Positions 1 through 12,300 of a stretch of DNA of 64,000 nt are shown in pieces. How positions within the stretch are numbered: position 1 is the stretch's first letter; each line of letters opens with the position of its first letter. The notes below the pieces were generated by a model. It saw only the letters and a list, made by a program, of their open reading frames with translations, was not told where the DNA came from and searched no databases. A program made the translations under genes and the position numbers. Origin of the DNA: Turbatrix aceti (Eukaryota > Nematoda > Chromadorea > Rhabditida > Panagrolaimidae). The stretch is taken from the NCBI GenBank assembly GCA_963969345.1, contig OZ017768.1:6224718-6288717 (forward strand), read 5' to 3'.

Positions 1-3000
1 AGTTTCCTCGATGAGTCAATTTACCTTCTCGAACTTGCTCTGCTGCAGGGCGTAGCTGTCGTAGGCGTCGAACTGCATAAATCGCATGTTGGAAGCGTGC
101 GTGAGTTCGCTGATGATTCTCAGATTGGGGAACATTCTGTGGATCTTCTGAATTGTGATGATCGTCGTGCAGTCAGCCAGGTGTTCTTCAGTCGACGGCG
201 CGGATTCCTTGACGACGATGACGTGCTGCGCGAGACAGATTCCAGCTCGGAGAAGGTTGTCCAGCGAAGAGATTTTTCCCTGCATCCAGTAAATCATCGG
301 AAACCACGCTATCACGTCCAGGAACGCGGGATTTGGACTGTAAAATAATCCAGTGTCAACAAAAAACCTAAATGCTCTCAGGCAACTCACGTTCTGTTCT
401 CGTCAAGCTCCAAGAGCAAAATGATAGGCTGCAAGTCGTGAACCGGCCTGTAATATGCCCTCAACGGCAAAATGAGATTGTAAAGTCCAGAAGTCGTCTT
501 ATCAGCGGCGACGATGATGGCGGGGTTCTGCCAGCCGTATTCCTTGGGATTGTTGAAGTTGTCGTGGGAGCAGGGCTCATTGATCTGGAGGCAGCACTCC
601 GGGCGCTTCTCCTTCATCATGTGGCACACCGTGGCGGTTGTTCCGATGTACGCGCTCACCGGTGGGTATGTTTTGACGATCCTGAAGCCATAAAATCCTG
701 GTTACGATCCCAAAAATTCCCTTAAAAAAATTTTAAGCCGGGCTCACCTGTCAGAAAAGCACGCATCATGCCCACAAATGTGGCACTCGTCGTCCGATTC
801 TTCGCTGCTGGAAGATTGGGCGATGCCGGTGACGACGCCGACGCTGGATTTTCGTTTGTGTGCGCTGTCCTGGGAGGCGGTAAGGAGGGCGATCTCGTCA
901 GCGTCGGCAGTTGTGATATCCCGGGTTTTGCGCAGGAGTCCGCGCTTCTTTTTCCACTTTGGTTTCTGCGATTCAAGATCGATAGACCTCGCCGGCATTT
1001 CGAGTTTCTTGGTTCCGATGCCGGATTGCTGAATCGTTCCCCGCCTGGTCGATGGCAGGGATTCTTCGTTGGTCAGCGCGACGTAGTAAAACTTGTCCGA
1101 AGAAGCGATTGTGTGCGCGTGACCCGGATTGAGAGTTATCCGCTCGTCCGGGCCGTCTTTCTTGACGCCCAGCAGGTTTATGCCGTACTGCTCGTGCGCG
1201 TAAAACGAAGCGTAGGCGAAGGACTTGCCTACGAAGCTCCTAAAAAATGAACAACGTGCATACTATTTCCAGAATCCAAATCTGAAAATTTTTTCTACTC
1301 ACCCGAAAAACTTGCTCTCACTAACATTGATATCGTAAATCTCGTTCCCCGAATGAAATCCATAAATCCTGTGCCAGGGCTCGGTGGATTTCTGACCCTC
1401 CTCGCCACGGGAAGTGTGCATGAGCAGCGTAATGAACGTCGAAATGCCCGGGCAGATGCAGTTGTTCGCCAGCATCGAATATTTGAACTCGTCCTCGCAG
1501 ATGACGACCTCGGCGTGCTCGATGTGCATTTTGGTCTCCGGCCGGAACACCTGCACGTACTGCGGCACCTGTGGGGCGAAATCCTTCACCGCCCAGGACC
1601 TGAGAATTGTCTGCTCGTCCGTTGCACTTTTCTGCAAAACGTGGCGGGCGCTGAGGATGAAGCAGGCAGCGGCGGCTTGCATCTGGGCCCTCTCGAGGTC
1701 CTCGTCCTTTAACGCGGAGCCTCTGATGAACAACACTCGGTGCGACCACAGCGGGATTTTTAGGAGCATTTTCATACGATTGTCCATCTCGCAGGGTGAC
1801 AGTAGGACGATCAAGTAGCCCTGGAAAATGTTCTTGCAGTCAGTTTAATTAAACTTAATTAAATTAATTAAATTAATTTGTTGAGTTAGTCGATCCAAAT
1901 TCCAAACCCGACCCGACCCGAAAATTCGGGGTTTTTGTATTGAATTACCCAAAAAATTTTTTATTTTGGTTCGAGTCAGATTTTCCAAATTTTCAGATTC
2001 AAAAATCCGAAAAAAAGTCAAAATAGTGAAAAAACTAGAAAAAGAACCAAAAAAATCAAATTTTGACATCGAAAAATCCAAAATTTGGTCAAAAATTTTG
2101 AGTTCCCGTCGGGTAACCCAAAAACAGCCCTAAAAGAAAAAAAACACTCACGGCGTGTTTTGGATGAGCGTAAAATTCGTTGAGAAAATCCGCAATGAAA
2201 TCAGCCTCAAGATGCGTTATCGTGACGACCACGTGAGTCTCGCTGCGCCCGAATCCCTTTGTGTAGTCGACACCGGACTTCTCTCGCTCTGACCAGGTCG
2301 CTCCCAGAGCTTCAACCTTGGACGGCAGAACGACGAGAGCAGACCCAATAAGCACGATGACCAACAGCCTCGACATCCACCAGTCCGGGTACAGATCACC
2401 GTAGCCAACAGTCGAGAACGTGACCATGACGAAGTAAAAACTGGTGAAGAGGTCAAAAGATCGATCACCGGCACGTTGGAGATGTTCCATGCCACAGGCG
2501 CCGGAGAAAATCAGGCAGACGAGGGTGGAGAAGAGTCCGACCATCTGTCTGTAGAGTGCCGAGTGCGTGAGCTGCGATACCCGGTGCAGGTCGTGGAGCA
2601 TGTCCTCGAGGATTCCGTTTGCAAGCCAGCAGTTGAGGAAAATTGGCACGTAGAAGAGCCGCAGCTGGGGCACAAACACGGATACGATGAGGGGTGCACC
2701 GGTGACCATCTCCAGCAGAAAATGAATGTTGCCGATGAGTCGCAGGAGGCTGCCTTTGTACGTCAGGTAAAAAATGAGCACGGTCTGCGCGATGCTGATG
2801 ACGGCGACAATCGTCTGGATCGCCCAGAGGACCTCGTTTGTGTCGACCCAGAGCAGTTTGTCGCTAAACAGAATTTTTAATTTTTGTTTTTCTACTTTTT
2901 TTTTTACAATTATGAACATTTGTAAATAATTTATTGTGCCTTTTGGAGTCTTGTTTTTTGTTTTACCCGGCTATAACTTTAAAATTACCCAGTTTACGGG

Positions 3001-6000
3001 TCTAGTAAGAATCACAAAAACAATAACAAAAAATTTTGCCGTCAAAATAAATTAATGATAGCTCGCAATGACGCGATCCCACCGGGAATTGACCCGCTAA
3101 AAAAATTCCAGGTTCAGAAAAAAGGCATGGGTTACGGTAAAAAAATAAAATAAATCAAACACAAGAAATTAAAACTCACTAATTTATAGAGAGATCGTCC
3201 CGTTTTATCCTGTCCGACGGAATGTCGTCCTCGTTGACGACGCGCACGCAGTAGAGCACGCAGGAGATCACCTTGATCACGAGATTGAACATTCTGATCC
3301 TCAGACTGGATTTTGTGTTTTCGAGAAAGTACTGTTGAAGTCGGCCTTTCAGGCTGCCTTTCTCCTTGCCGTACTGCATTTTGGCCCTGAAAATGGATGT
3401 AAAAAACGATGACGATAAAAACAGTACTTTTGTAATTTTTTTAATTGTATTGAAATATTTTTTTATAAAATTAAAAATTCTTTAATTTATTTTTTTATCT
3501 CTTTTATTTTTTTTATTTAAAAAAAGAAAATTACAGGCTGTACTGAGCCACATCGGCGACACAAGCACCGTTGGCATCTTTCAAATCGACAGGACGAGCC
3601 CTCGACAGCCTGCGCTGCATGTCGCGCAGCACGGGCACCTTGAACGTGAGTCCGTTCTCGTCCTGGACCGGCTTGAAGTCGCACGTAGCGTCCGGAAGCG
3701 CCTCCTCGGAGCCAGCTCCTGGTTTGGCGGGGCCGCCATTGCATCGTGGCACGCTACCCATTGAATCTTTGGTCTGCCGGTAAAACATGGTCAATTAGCG
3801 AAAAAAACTCGGAAGTGTCGAAATGATCAAAGACGCAACAAAAAAAAGGTAGAGGTGGTAAAAAAATACTACGCACCGGCAAAAAGGGTAAAAAGCTAGC
3901 TCTTACGACTGCCCTAACAAGATAATCCGCGCTCAGGCAAATGACATCCCTTCCGCCGACAAAGACCACACTTATAAAATTATAAAAAGAAGCCCAACCC
4001 CTTTTTGGTTCTAAATATGTATTTTTAGCCGTCGGCAACAGCGACGGTGACCGAAAAGCTGAGGAATGCCAAAAAACAGGTATGCAGGTAAGAAGGAATT
4101 CTGCCGGCCTATATTTTTGTCTACGTGGCCTACAAAGTCCGCCAGACCCCAGCGGAGGCGAAGCTCATTGAACGCGATAGGAGCAACATGTTTTCCTCAT
4201 CGCAATCCGCTAATTAACTACGTGACAACCCCAGGCGTTCACTCGTACTCTGGCAGCCAAGCCACTGCTTTCCTCCCGCGCCAGCTTGCAAGACTGCAAA
4301 TTAGCACCAATAAACACGCCCGGAGAATGGGGGGGGGGATCTAAAATTAGACACGCAGCGGGTGTTCAGGTCGTTTTCGCTTGCGAATCACAAAAAAAGG
4401 CAGCTTCTTTGTTATTGACGAAGAAAAAAAAACAAAAGAATGGCATAACTGATGCCGTCATGCCTCAGGCGCGGGTGGCAAACAGAAAAAGACAGCTCCA
4501 GCCTGCAGCTTCCGCCTTCAGGAGCACTCGGCGTAATTGAGTCATCGGCACGAGACACGCGGCGGGCCAGGCTGGTGCGCGACCCCTGCTGTTGATGTTG
4601 GAGAGTTAACGTCATCTGCAGATCCACAGGTCTTTCTGACAGCTGACTGTCAGCTCGGAGCAGTATCAACCGGCTGGCAAATTTCTTCGGTCCATGAACT
4701 TTTAATTATGAAAGAGCAAACAAAAGAGTCTGTCATCTGGGTCTTTTACGTGGGTGCAAAACCGTCATTTTTTGCGTCTACAATCCGTTTTTTCACTGAT
4801 TTTAGGATTTCAAAAGTATAAATTCTTTGTTTTTTTCTAATTTTTGCGCGGCCACCCCCGCAGCAACCATTTTTTTAGTTTTCCAAAAAATTTCGTCATC
4901 AACTCACTTTTCCTTGGTGGTCATTGTGCTCGAAAAAAGTGACGAAACCGATCTCGCGACAAAGCTTCCGCCTCCTCCTCCGCCACCGGCAAACGAAGCG
5001 TTCGCATCGGTGTCAAAGGTGTTGGCGCTGACCGAGCGGGCACAGGCGTTGTCCATGACGTGCAGGCTGTTGTGGATGCCCGCTGAGTCGTCGAGCTCAA
5101 CACTCGCGGCGTCGCTCATCGTCGTCGGCCTGAAATCTGACACCGGGTAAGCAGTACATAAAAAATTCATTAACCCCCGGCGCCTGGTGCCCGGCGCGCA
5201 AGGCAAAGGCACGTGTATGTACAACGTGTCGCTGCAAAGTCTGTCGCCACACGGCGGCGGCGGCAGGCTTTGCTTGACCAGCCAGTGCCGCATTTTTATT
5301 CACAATTAAATAATTGCGTGCGTGTGTGCTCATTTGTTCGGCCGGCGTACACAAAAAAAACAGAACTTTTAAATAATTTTTTTGGTTAAACAGTCTGTTT
5401 TGTGTCTTTCCCCGGAGGATGGAAGCCATTTAAGTCTACTTAAAATTATTATTTTCAAGATAAAAAAGGCGGTTGCTGCGAAATTGAAGCTTTGAGAGCC
5501 ATAATATCCCTTAATGAGTGAATTATCGCTAGCCAGACAAAAAGACAAAAATTATCAGATGAGACGCCCCCCAAAAAAGATAACAAGCCAGCCATGAAAA
5601 CGCTTTCGCTGCCAGAAAAAGCCAATTCCCTTGCGTTTTCCTGCACGGATTGGATTCTCAGTCAGCTACTGCAAATCCAAACTTTTCCGTCTAACAAAAG
5701 TAAAAGAGATCTTTTTTATTGCCTGCCATGCTTATCTTATGTTAGGCCCCAAAAAAGTCCAGAGGCAACCCGTTTGTTGTGTTCTCTGTCCGCCGTGGTC
5801 CGTTGTGCTCTGTTTCAGCAGTTGACATGTCGACTGTCGGCTACTAAAATGCAAGGAATTCATTCGCCTTCCCTTCCGCCGAGCCGAGTGTGTCGTCGGT
5901 CGACGACAACAGCATCAAGTCAGTTAGTTAGTAATCGCCAATGGCATTCCAAAGTCGCGTGTTTTTACTTGCACCTCTCCCAGCTGGCCGGGTTTATTTA

Positions 6001-7472
6001 TTTATTTATTTCACCATTACTCAGTGGTTAGTTATCATTAGACCAGATGTTAGGAGGCACAAATGATGTCCACGTAGGTGTAAATGTCTCGATTCGTTTT
6101 GGTCGCGATTTCTTCTTCCCATCGTTGCTGTGGTCTGGTTTTCGTCTTGTTGAACACCGAGTTGAGCGAATCGACCCAGCGTAAAGTGGAGGGAGAGCTC
6201 GAAATCGTCCTCGATGTCCTTGAGGAGAAGTCCGGAGGAGATAGGTCGCTGATCCCGCCATTTCTGTACCATCCACTGCGTCTTCTTGACGTTGACTTCC
6301 AGTCCGACGTCCTTGCAGATGATGGCCATATCCGACAGCATTTCCTGAAGTTCTTCGCCAGTGTGGGAGAAAAGAACGACGTCGTCAGCGTTTTGCGAAT
6401 GGCCTCTTCAAAATCCGTCAGCAGTGAGCGTGCGTTGATGGTAGCGACGCTGAGCCGGAATCTAGACATTTTTTTTAGCCTACGTTTGACAGGGTGGCCA
6501 GCCCGGGTGTCAAACGGCGCTTTCAATTCTCACACTTAGCTGGCCGGGTATCTTACATTAATTTTTTTCGCGCAAGGAGAGTATTTTTGCGCAGAAACCC
6601 CAACAATAACAGCTGCAAAGCGGACAGAATCATGTTCCGTGTCGCCGAACGCGTTACGTTTTTTCGGCGACTTTCAGTGCCTTTAAAGCCCTTCAAGGCG
6701 ACATTTTAACCGGTTGACGACGCGTGTCCCCCAGGAGAGATTCAAGTTACGCCCGGCTTGTTTTGGCCAGGCTTTTCTTTACGGCCAAAAAAAAGACAGT
6801 ATGCTCCCGAGGGAAAAAGATCATGGGTCATTTATCCCCGAAAGTTTCTAACGGTGAAACAAAACTCAAAAAACGCACGTCAAAACTCATTATTTTTTGG
6901 TTGCTATGCCCTAAATAAGTGTTTTTGTAGAACAAAAGTCAAAAAAATTCATAACTGTCTGCCAAGTCCATCATCTGGGCCATAAAACGGTTTCAAAAAT
7001 GATGAAGAGAGTTTCGCGAACTTTTGAGTCCAAAAACAAACAATCCCACGACTCAGCAGCCGGGTTCCGGGACCAATCGCAGTTTATGTGAGAAATCAGG
7101 TGCAAAAATTCGCCGTTATTCAACAAAAAAATGTCGTTACAGGAAAATTCTCTTCCCACCGAAAAATAATGACTAATGCAAGCTCCGAGGTGCTCTGCAA
7201 ATAAATAACCATCGTTTCTCGCTTCCCACCCACCTGAAATCATCGTAGGCAAGAAAAAAAACTCACGTGAGTTCCAACTCGCTGCCGAGACTGGCCAGGT
7301 GATTATTCGCTATGATCCCGCAATGGGCCGGGATCGTGGTAGGACGCTTGAGACGATGCATCGCTTCCTGCGTCGAGACTTTCTCCGAAACGGTGGGTAC
7401 GGAACCCGGAGGCGACCTGAAAGTCAGCGGACCTCGGGAAGAGCCGGGAGGAGCTCTGACGGGACGACTCAT
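1..7472 (-). CDS. slo-2: SLO-2 sodium-activated (Slack/KCNT-type) large-conductance K+ channel, 3' part cut by window edge
   Basis: Pore-forming alpha subunit of the KCNT/Slack family, a plasma-membrane K+ channel gated by internal ions. Exons, 5' to 3' on the minus strand: 7267-7472, 4908-5129, 3535-3773, 3180-3386, 2152-2863, 1303-1820, 748-1239, 391-681, and 1-337 (continues off the edge). Junction phases agree for all of these except between 4908-5129 and 3535-3773. A candidate bridging exon at 3907-3970 restores the phase but has a weak AAG acceptor. Exon 2152-2863 carries the later transmembrane segments and the pore; the GYGD selectivity filter is encoded at 2395-2406. The next exons match the RCK1 gating-ring domain (NEFYAHP, IPLWSHR, GSALKD, WAVKDFAP, CICPG), then RCK2 (LRAYYRP, WFPMIYWMQG, LTHASNMRFMQFDAYDSYAL). 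The first two exons (start at 7472, or internal ATG at 5119) are low-complexity and less certain. The family is certain; only the N-terminus is open. Confidence 0.93.
6021..6469 (-). pseudogene. Decayed RTE-like non-LTR retrotransposon (endonuclease start joined to RT core) in a slo-2 intron
   Basis: An ATG at 6469 opens a frame beginning MSRFRLSVATINARSL, which resembles the start of an APE-type endonuclease. After a frame change the sequence reads NADDVVLFSHTGEELQEML, the RT motif C region with the catalytic DD pair (normally FADD). It continues through GLEVNVKKTQWM and, in another frame, ends in a typical RTE tail (RPQQRWEEEI). At about 450 bp it is far shorter than a full element, so most of the endonuclease and RT is deleted. 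It lies in the slo-2 intron between exons 4908-5129 and 7267-7472, on the same strand as the gene. It is not functional. Confidence 0.7.
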
Positions 7473-8198
7473 CGGGAAAGCGGGCGTCGAAGGCGGAGGC
7501 TAATTGAGTCAGCGGGAAAAATAAAACAAGCGTTGAACGAACGAGTTTTGAACTTCTCCGACGTACGCGTGCATGCACACCAATCACCCAGACGGAGCCT
7601 CGGGAATTGCAGCGGATGAGCCAGGTGACTATGACGGATTGGAGTCTTCAATTATGTATGATTGTGCCAAGGCCGACTGGAAAAATTTTATATGAAAAAC
7701 GAAATGTTAAAAAAAAACATGAAAAACGTTTAATTCCAGGTAAATCCAAAAAAATTATTTATTAACGGGCAGAGATTAAATTTAAGGAATTTTAAGTGAG
7801 AGATCGCGCAAAAAAACACCAAAACCCGACGTATAAGTGAGTACGAGTACATTTGCAGCTCTCGGAAAGGCAACCACCCGAGGGTCCATCCGTCCGCGTC
7901 GGGGAAGAGGCCATCTATCACTCGTGATACAAGACAAAGCCCCTCGCACTGTCCGAGTCTCTCAGGCCGGCTGAAGGCTGTCAGTACGCGCATGGGCCCT
8001 GGAAAAAGCTCCTCAGGCTCGAAGCATTTTTTTGCCTGCCACGCATAAACAAAGACCCTTGCTAGTCATTAGTTATGCCAAATTAACTCCTGGAACGTTG
8101 AACGTTGAACAACATCAACCGAAAAAAAAATTATGCTGCAAGACCCCTGCGCAGGAACAAATTCAAAGTCCAGCACAGGTAAATAAAAAATTTTAAAA
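7473..8198. other. Intergenic: slo-2 upstream / HADH downstream, nothing recognised
   Basis: This stretch holds AT-rich runs and a short duplicated GAACGTTGAAC near 8093-8107. No open frame with a recognisable product or convincing splice sites was found. The segment nearest 7472 is probably slo-2 5' UTR or promoter. An acceptor-like TCAATTAG lies about 30 bp before the slo-2 ATG and could be a trans-splice site. Confidence 0.4.
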
Positions 8199-8204
8199 TT
8201 TATT
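8199..8204 (-). terminator. Poly(A) signal AATAAA of the HADH gene
   Basis: AATAAA on the minus strand, about 60 nt downstream of the HADH stop codon at 8264-8266, the usual spacing for a short nematode 3' UTR. Confidence 0.5.
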
Positions 8205-8263
8205 CATTTATGCAAAAACACAAAAAAAAGTATCACAGTGAACACCGGACGGAGACTTACTTC

Positions 8264-9380
8264 CTATTTCTTGCCGTACTTGTAAAATCCCTCCCCGGTC
8301 TTGCGACCCAACTTTCCAGCATCAACGAGTCCGTTGAGGAGCGGAGAGGGCGCGAAGAGGGGCTCGTTGGGGTACTTCTTGTTCCAGCCGTCGATGATGA
8401 ATTTCGTCGTGTCGAGACCGACGTAGTCCGCCAGCTCGAAGGGGCCCATGGGGTAGCCGGCGCCGAGCTTCATCGCAACGTCGACGTCCTCCTTCGAAGC
8501 GTCTCCGCGTTCGACAAGTCTCACAGCCTCGAGCATGTACGGCACGAGGAGCCGGTTCACGATGAAGCCCGGTGTGTCGTTGCACTCGACCGTCGTCTTG
8601 CCCACAGCCTTACCGTATTCCAGGAGGCTCTGGAACGTCGCGTCAGAAGTTTTGTCGAAGCGGACGACTTCGAGGAGCTTCATGACGGGCACGGGGTTGA
8701 AGAAGTGCAGGCCTCCGAATCGCGCGGGGTTCTTGAGCTTCGCGGCGATGTCGACAAGGCGGAGGGAGGAAGTGTTGGTTGCGAGAAGCGTCGTGGCAGC
8801 CGTGTTGGCTTCGACCTGGGCGAAGACCTTCTGCTTCACGTCGATGTTCTCCACGATAGCCTCGACCACCAAGTCGGACTTGGAAACGGCGGCGTCGAGA
8901 TCTGTTGTGACATTCACGTTCGACAGAATGCTGTCAACAAGTTTGGATTGGGCCTAACAAAAAAACCGTTTCAGAACGGTAAAAATAATTGTTTTTTTTG
9001 AAAAAAAGCAAAAAAATTACAAACGGAAATTTTTTTTCACTTTTTGAGGTTCCCGAACGGAAAAAATTTCACTTTTTTGAGGTTCTCGAACGGAAATTTT
9101 CCAACTGGCGCAATTTACAAATGTTTTTCCAGTTGAGACTCACCGATTTATCATCAGCAAACTTCTTCTTGGCAACACGAGCTACGCTAGACTCGATGCT
9201 CTTCCTGGCCTTGTCGAGGGCGGTCTGATTCGTGTCGACGAGATTTACCGAGATGTTGGCAGCCGCGCTGACCTGCGCAATGCCGGAGCCCATGAGGCCG
9301 GCGCCGATGATGGTGACCTGCTTGACGGCCTGCTGAGCCGCAACCGAGGCTGCCAGCGATCGCACGGGAGTCACGTACAT
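8264..9380 (-). CDS. HADH: Short-chain 3-hydroxyacyl-CoA dehydrogenase, mitochondrial type
   Basis: Catalyses the NAD+-dependent oxidation of L-3-hydroxyacyl-CoA to 3-ketoacyl-CoA in mitochondrial beta-oxidation. Two exons, 9144-9380 and 8264-8953, join in phase 0 to give 308 residues, the usual length of the family. The N-terminus [19 protein letters not shown] has the Arg/Ser/Ala composition of a mitochondrial presequence. The Rossmann NAD motif [11 protein letters not shown] follows. The catalytic His and Glu lie in [14 protein letters not shown]. The C-terminal domain is present ([39 protein letters not shown]). The ATG at 9380 is preceded by TTGTTGCAG, which could be a cis or a spliced-leader acceptor. 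The neighbour upstream on the same strand is a paralogue. Confidence 0.96.
9015..9110. repeat. Short imperfect tandem repeat in the HADH intron
   Basis: About three imperfect copies of a TTTTTCACTTTTTGAGGTTC / CGAACGGAAA unit of roughly 34-36 bp lie inside the 190-bp intron (8954-9143). Confidence 0.6.
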
Positions 9381-9900
9381 CTTCTGCAACAACGGATGCG
9401 TGCAAAAAAGGGCAAACGAACAAAGTGTTCTCCGGTGCGCCGGCGGAAAAAAACACGACAAATGTTTTGCGCAACCAGTTTTTTTTAGAAACCGCTTGAA
9501 CGGTACAAAAATGTAAAAAAAAATTATCACGGATATCACGGCACGGGAAAATGCAGAGCTGCACGGGTGATGATCGACCTCCGATCTGATAGGACAACCC
9601 GCAGCACCACACGATAATGTGCACGTTCTTCTTCCTGCGTCAATCGGAATGAGCGGTGTAAGTGAGTTTTGTTGAGGCGGAGCACCCTACCCTGCACAGG
9701 GCAGGCAGGGCAGTGCGTGTTGCAGAGGCATACATGCTACACACATTTTTTGTAGTCACAGAGTTCAATGCGTGCTCGCTGAACCGGTGGTCCCTGATCG
9801 CCGGCCCCAGGGCTGTCCCCGGCGGATTTTGCAGTTGTCACGTCCCCATCTTCATCAACGGGCTCTACGCGGTGTTCTCCTTTATTAAAACTAGTCAAAA

Positions 9901-11191
9901 TCAAATTTTGTGCTTGTAAAAGCCCTCTCCAGTTTTTTTTCCCAGTTTGCCTTCCTTGAGAAGATTTTCCAGAATTTTGGAAGATCCGACGTTGTACTCA
10001 TCAAAATTGCGCCATCCTTCCCGGACGCCGGCCACGATGTCCAGCCCGACGTAGTCCATGAGACGGAATGGACCTTAAAAAAACTGTGATCATCATTCCA
10101 TTATCACCTGCAACTCACCGATTGGCATGCCCAGAGCCAGGCAGAGAGCCTCGTCGACCTCCTTGGGAGTCGAAATTCCGCGTTCGACGAGTCCAAGCGA
10201 TTCTGAGAGATACGGTATCAGCACCCGGTTGACGACGAACCCGGGCGTGTCTTTGCAGACGATTCCCTTCAGTCTGATCTCGTCGGCGAACGCCTTTAGT
10301 CGCTGGACTGTTGACAGAGCCGCTGCGTCCGGCGCCACGACTTCTACGATTTTAGAAGTCGCCACAGGGCAGAAAAAATGCAGTCCTCCGCAGCGGGTCT
10401 TGTCGACGACGTTCGCGAAGATGTCTTTGAGCAGGAGGGACGACGTGTTCGTCGCGAACAGGCAAGTGGCGGGTGATGCAGCTTCTAGGCGAGCGAAGAG
10501 CTGCTGTTTGACGTCGAGCTTCTCGACGACGGCTTCAATTACCAAATCCGCGGTTTTCTGAAGGTTTTGGGTTTGGTGAAAGGCAAAAATATTATACAGG
10601 TGATAAAACCGGCCTAAAAATCAGGACGGCGGTTGGCTGCGATTTCGGTCCACTTTTTGAAAGAAATCGTTATGTAAAATGAAAACAAATTACGAAAAGA
10701 TTTTTGATTAAAACAAAAAATGCAACGATTTTTTTACGATTTTTTTTTAAAATTGCCTTCTAATTTTTTTTTGGTTTTTTTGATCGGATAAAAAATCTGT
10801 AGATCTGATATTTCAGCCAGTTGGTCAGATTTTTATGCATTGGTGATGACTTACGACTGCCTCATCGGGATTGACGATGAGCCGGAGGCGTTCGAAGATG
10901 CCTGCCACGTGCTTGGCCTTCGCGGCTGCATCGTCGCCGGGGGCTGAGGCGAGAAGTCGTTGGCGTATGCCTTCCGCATTGGCCCGGAGAATGTCAATTT
11001 TGAGATCAACCAAAGTGACTTTAAAGCCTCGGATCAGGCTTAGCTACAAACAGGACATTTTTTATATTTACAGTTTTTTTTGTTTCTTACGCAAAAAAAA
11101 TAAAAAATAAATTTTTTCAAATGCTCACCTCAGCGATACCGGCGCCCATGAGACCTGATCCAAAGACCGTGACATTTTTGATGCCGGACAT
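9901..11191 (-). CDS. Second 3-hydroxyacyl-CoA dehydrogenase paralogue, no mitochondrial presequence
   Basis: Four exons (11129-11191, 10855-11043, 10119-10557, 9901-10073) join in matching phases to give 287 residues. It begins MSGIKNVTVFGSGLMGAGIAE, so the NAD-binding loop starts almost at residue 7 and there is no room for a targeting peptide; a cytosolic or other location is inferred. The catalytic His/Glu region is GLHFFCPVATSKIVEVV, and NTSSLLLKDI, KDTPGFVVNRVLIPYL and [11 protein letters not shown] are also conserved. It differs from its downstream neighbour at many positions, so the duplication is old. The stop codon is 521 bp before the ATG of the neighbour on the same strand. That is wider than a typical nematode operon gap, so co-transcription is possible but unproven. 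No C-terminal SKL-type peroxisomal signal is present. Confidence 0.92.
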
Positions 11192-11201
11192 ACTCGCTGA
11201 T

Positions 11202-11223
11202 GACGACGACGACGACGACGACG
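11202..11223. repeat. (GAC)n microsatellite upstream of the second HADH-like gene
   Basis: About seven GAC triplets directly upstream of the ATG at 11191. Confidence 0.8.
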
Positions 11224-12099
11224 TAGGCAAAGAAGTGGACGAATCAAAGAAATTGATTTATCACAGACGAACGACAAACAACTCACCACACGTGTTGCGC
11301 GTTTGCTATTACCTGGACGGTGACCGCCGCGGTGTACAGTTCTCGTAGCCTTGTCAACTACGAATTTCAAGTTTTCAGACCTTTTTTTACCCTTTGACAA
11401 TTGAGTCATTCTCCTATATGTAAAATATTTTTTCCTGTTTCCTCATGTTTTTCCTTCCGAAAGCCAGATAACGTCACCTGGCTTGTTTTCGTTCGCCGCA
11501 CTCGATTCACTCATCTGCAAGGTTTTCTGCACCACGACATGAACCAACCACGATTGCCGCTACGATCGATAACGTGCAACAGAAATTATTTACATCCAGG
11601 GTTGCGTTTTTGCCGTGATGCAACTTTTCGGCCACCACGCGTGAGGTGCGGTGTGCTCATCACGATCTCGACCACGACCACGACCACGGACAGGTGAACA
11701 ACAGTCCAGCGGTATAACAGCCAGGCACAAAACACCAAAAATATCAGTTCAGCGGTACAACACCGAAAATATTTATCAAAAATTTGGTTTTTTTCCTTTG
11801 TAGAAGTCTTTTTTTTTTTGATTTTCAACAATTCATTTTCGAATTTTTCATCTGTTTTTTATAAATTCAAAAAAACCCAGGTGAGTTACTATCTGAGGAT
11901 TCAGGTGACGCAGATTTTTCCCGGACGTATAAAAACGTTCGTTCAACCAAAAAAACTCATCCTGACGCAGCCTGCATCCATCAGGATGACCGAAACGAGC
12001 GAAAGCTTTTCACCTGTACAGGTTTTGTCAACAAAAGCCAAACCGCCTCCTGTGCAAAAAAATGAAAAAAAATTGGCCGTTTTAAATAAATTCTGACAT
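11224..12099. other. Intergenic between HADH-like pair and peb-1, no gene seen
   Basis: No frame with convincing splice sites or a recognisable product. The stretch contains CCACGACCACGACCACG-like short repeats near 11665-11695 and AT-rich runs. It probably holds the upstream region of the second HADH-like gene. Confidence 0.4.
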
Positions 12100-12300
12100 T
12101 TTTTGAAAAAAATTTATACAAAAATGCAAAAATTTCTTTCAAAAAATAAAATTCCTACAAAACTGCAAAAATTTCTTTAAAAACTGCAAAAATTTCTTAG
12201 ATTTAAAAAATGAAATTCTTACAAAAATCTAAATTTTTTTTTCAAAAAATAAAATTCCTACAAAAATATGTTCTTTTTTTTACAAAAAATGCCAAAATGT
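12100..12300. repeat. Degenerate AT-rich tandem repeat
   Basis: Repeated variants of TACAAAAATGCAAAAATTTCTT and AAAAAATAAAATTCC run across about 200 bp. It is non-coding. Confidence 0.6.

Noticed and set aside
2975..3003. Sequence resembling a spliced-leader RNA (AAAATTACCCAGTTTACGGG)
   Set aside because: It lacks the SL1 core, a following donor and an Sm site; it lies in a slo-2 intron.
8210..9001. 263-residue plus-strand frame
   Set aside because: Antisense shadow of the HADH exon.
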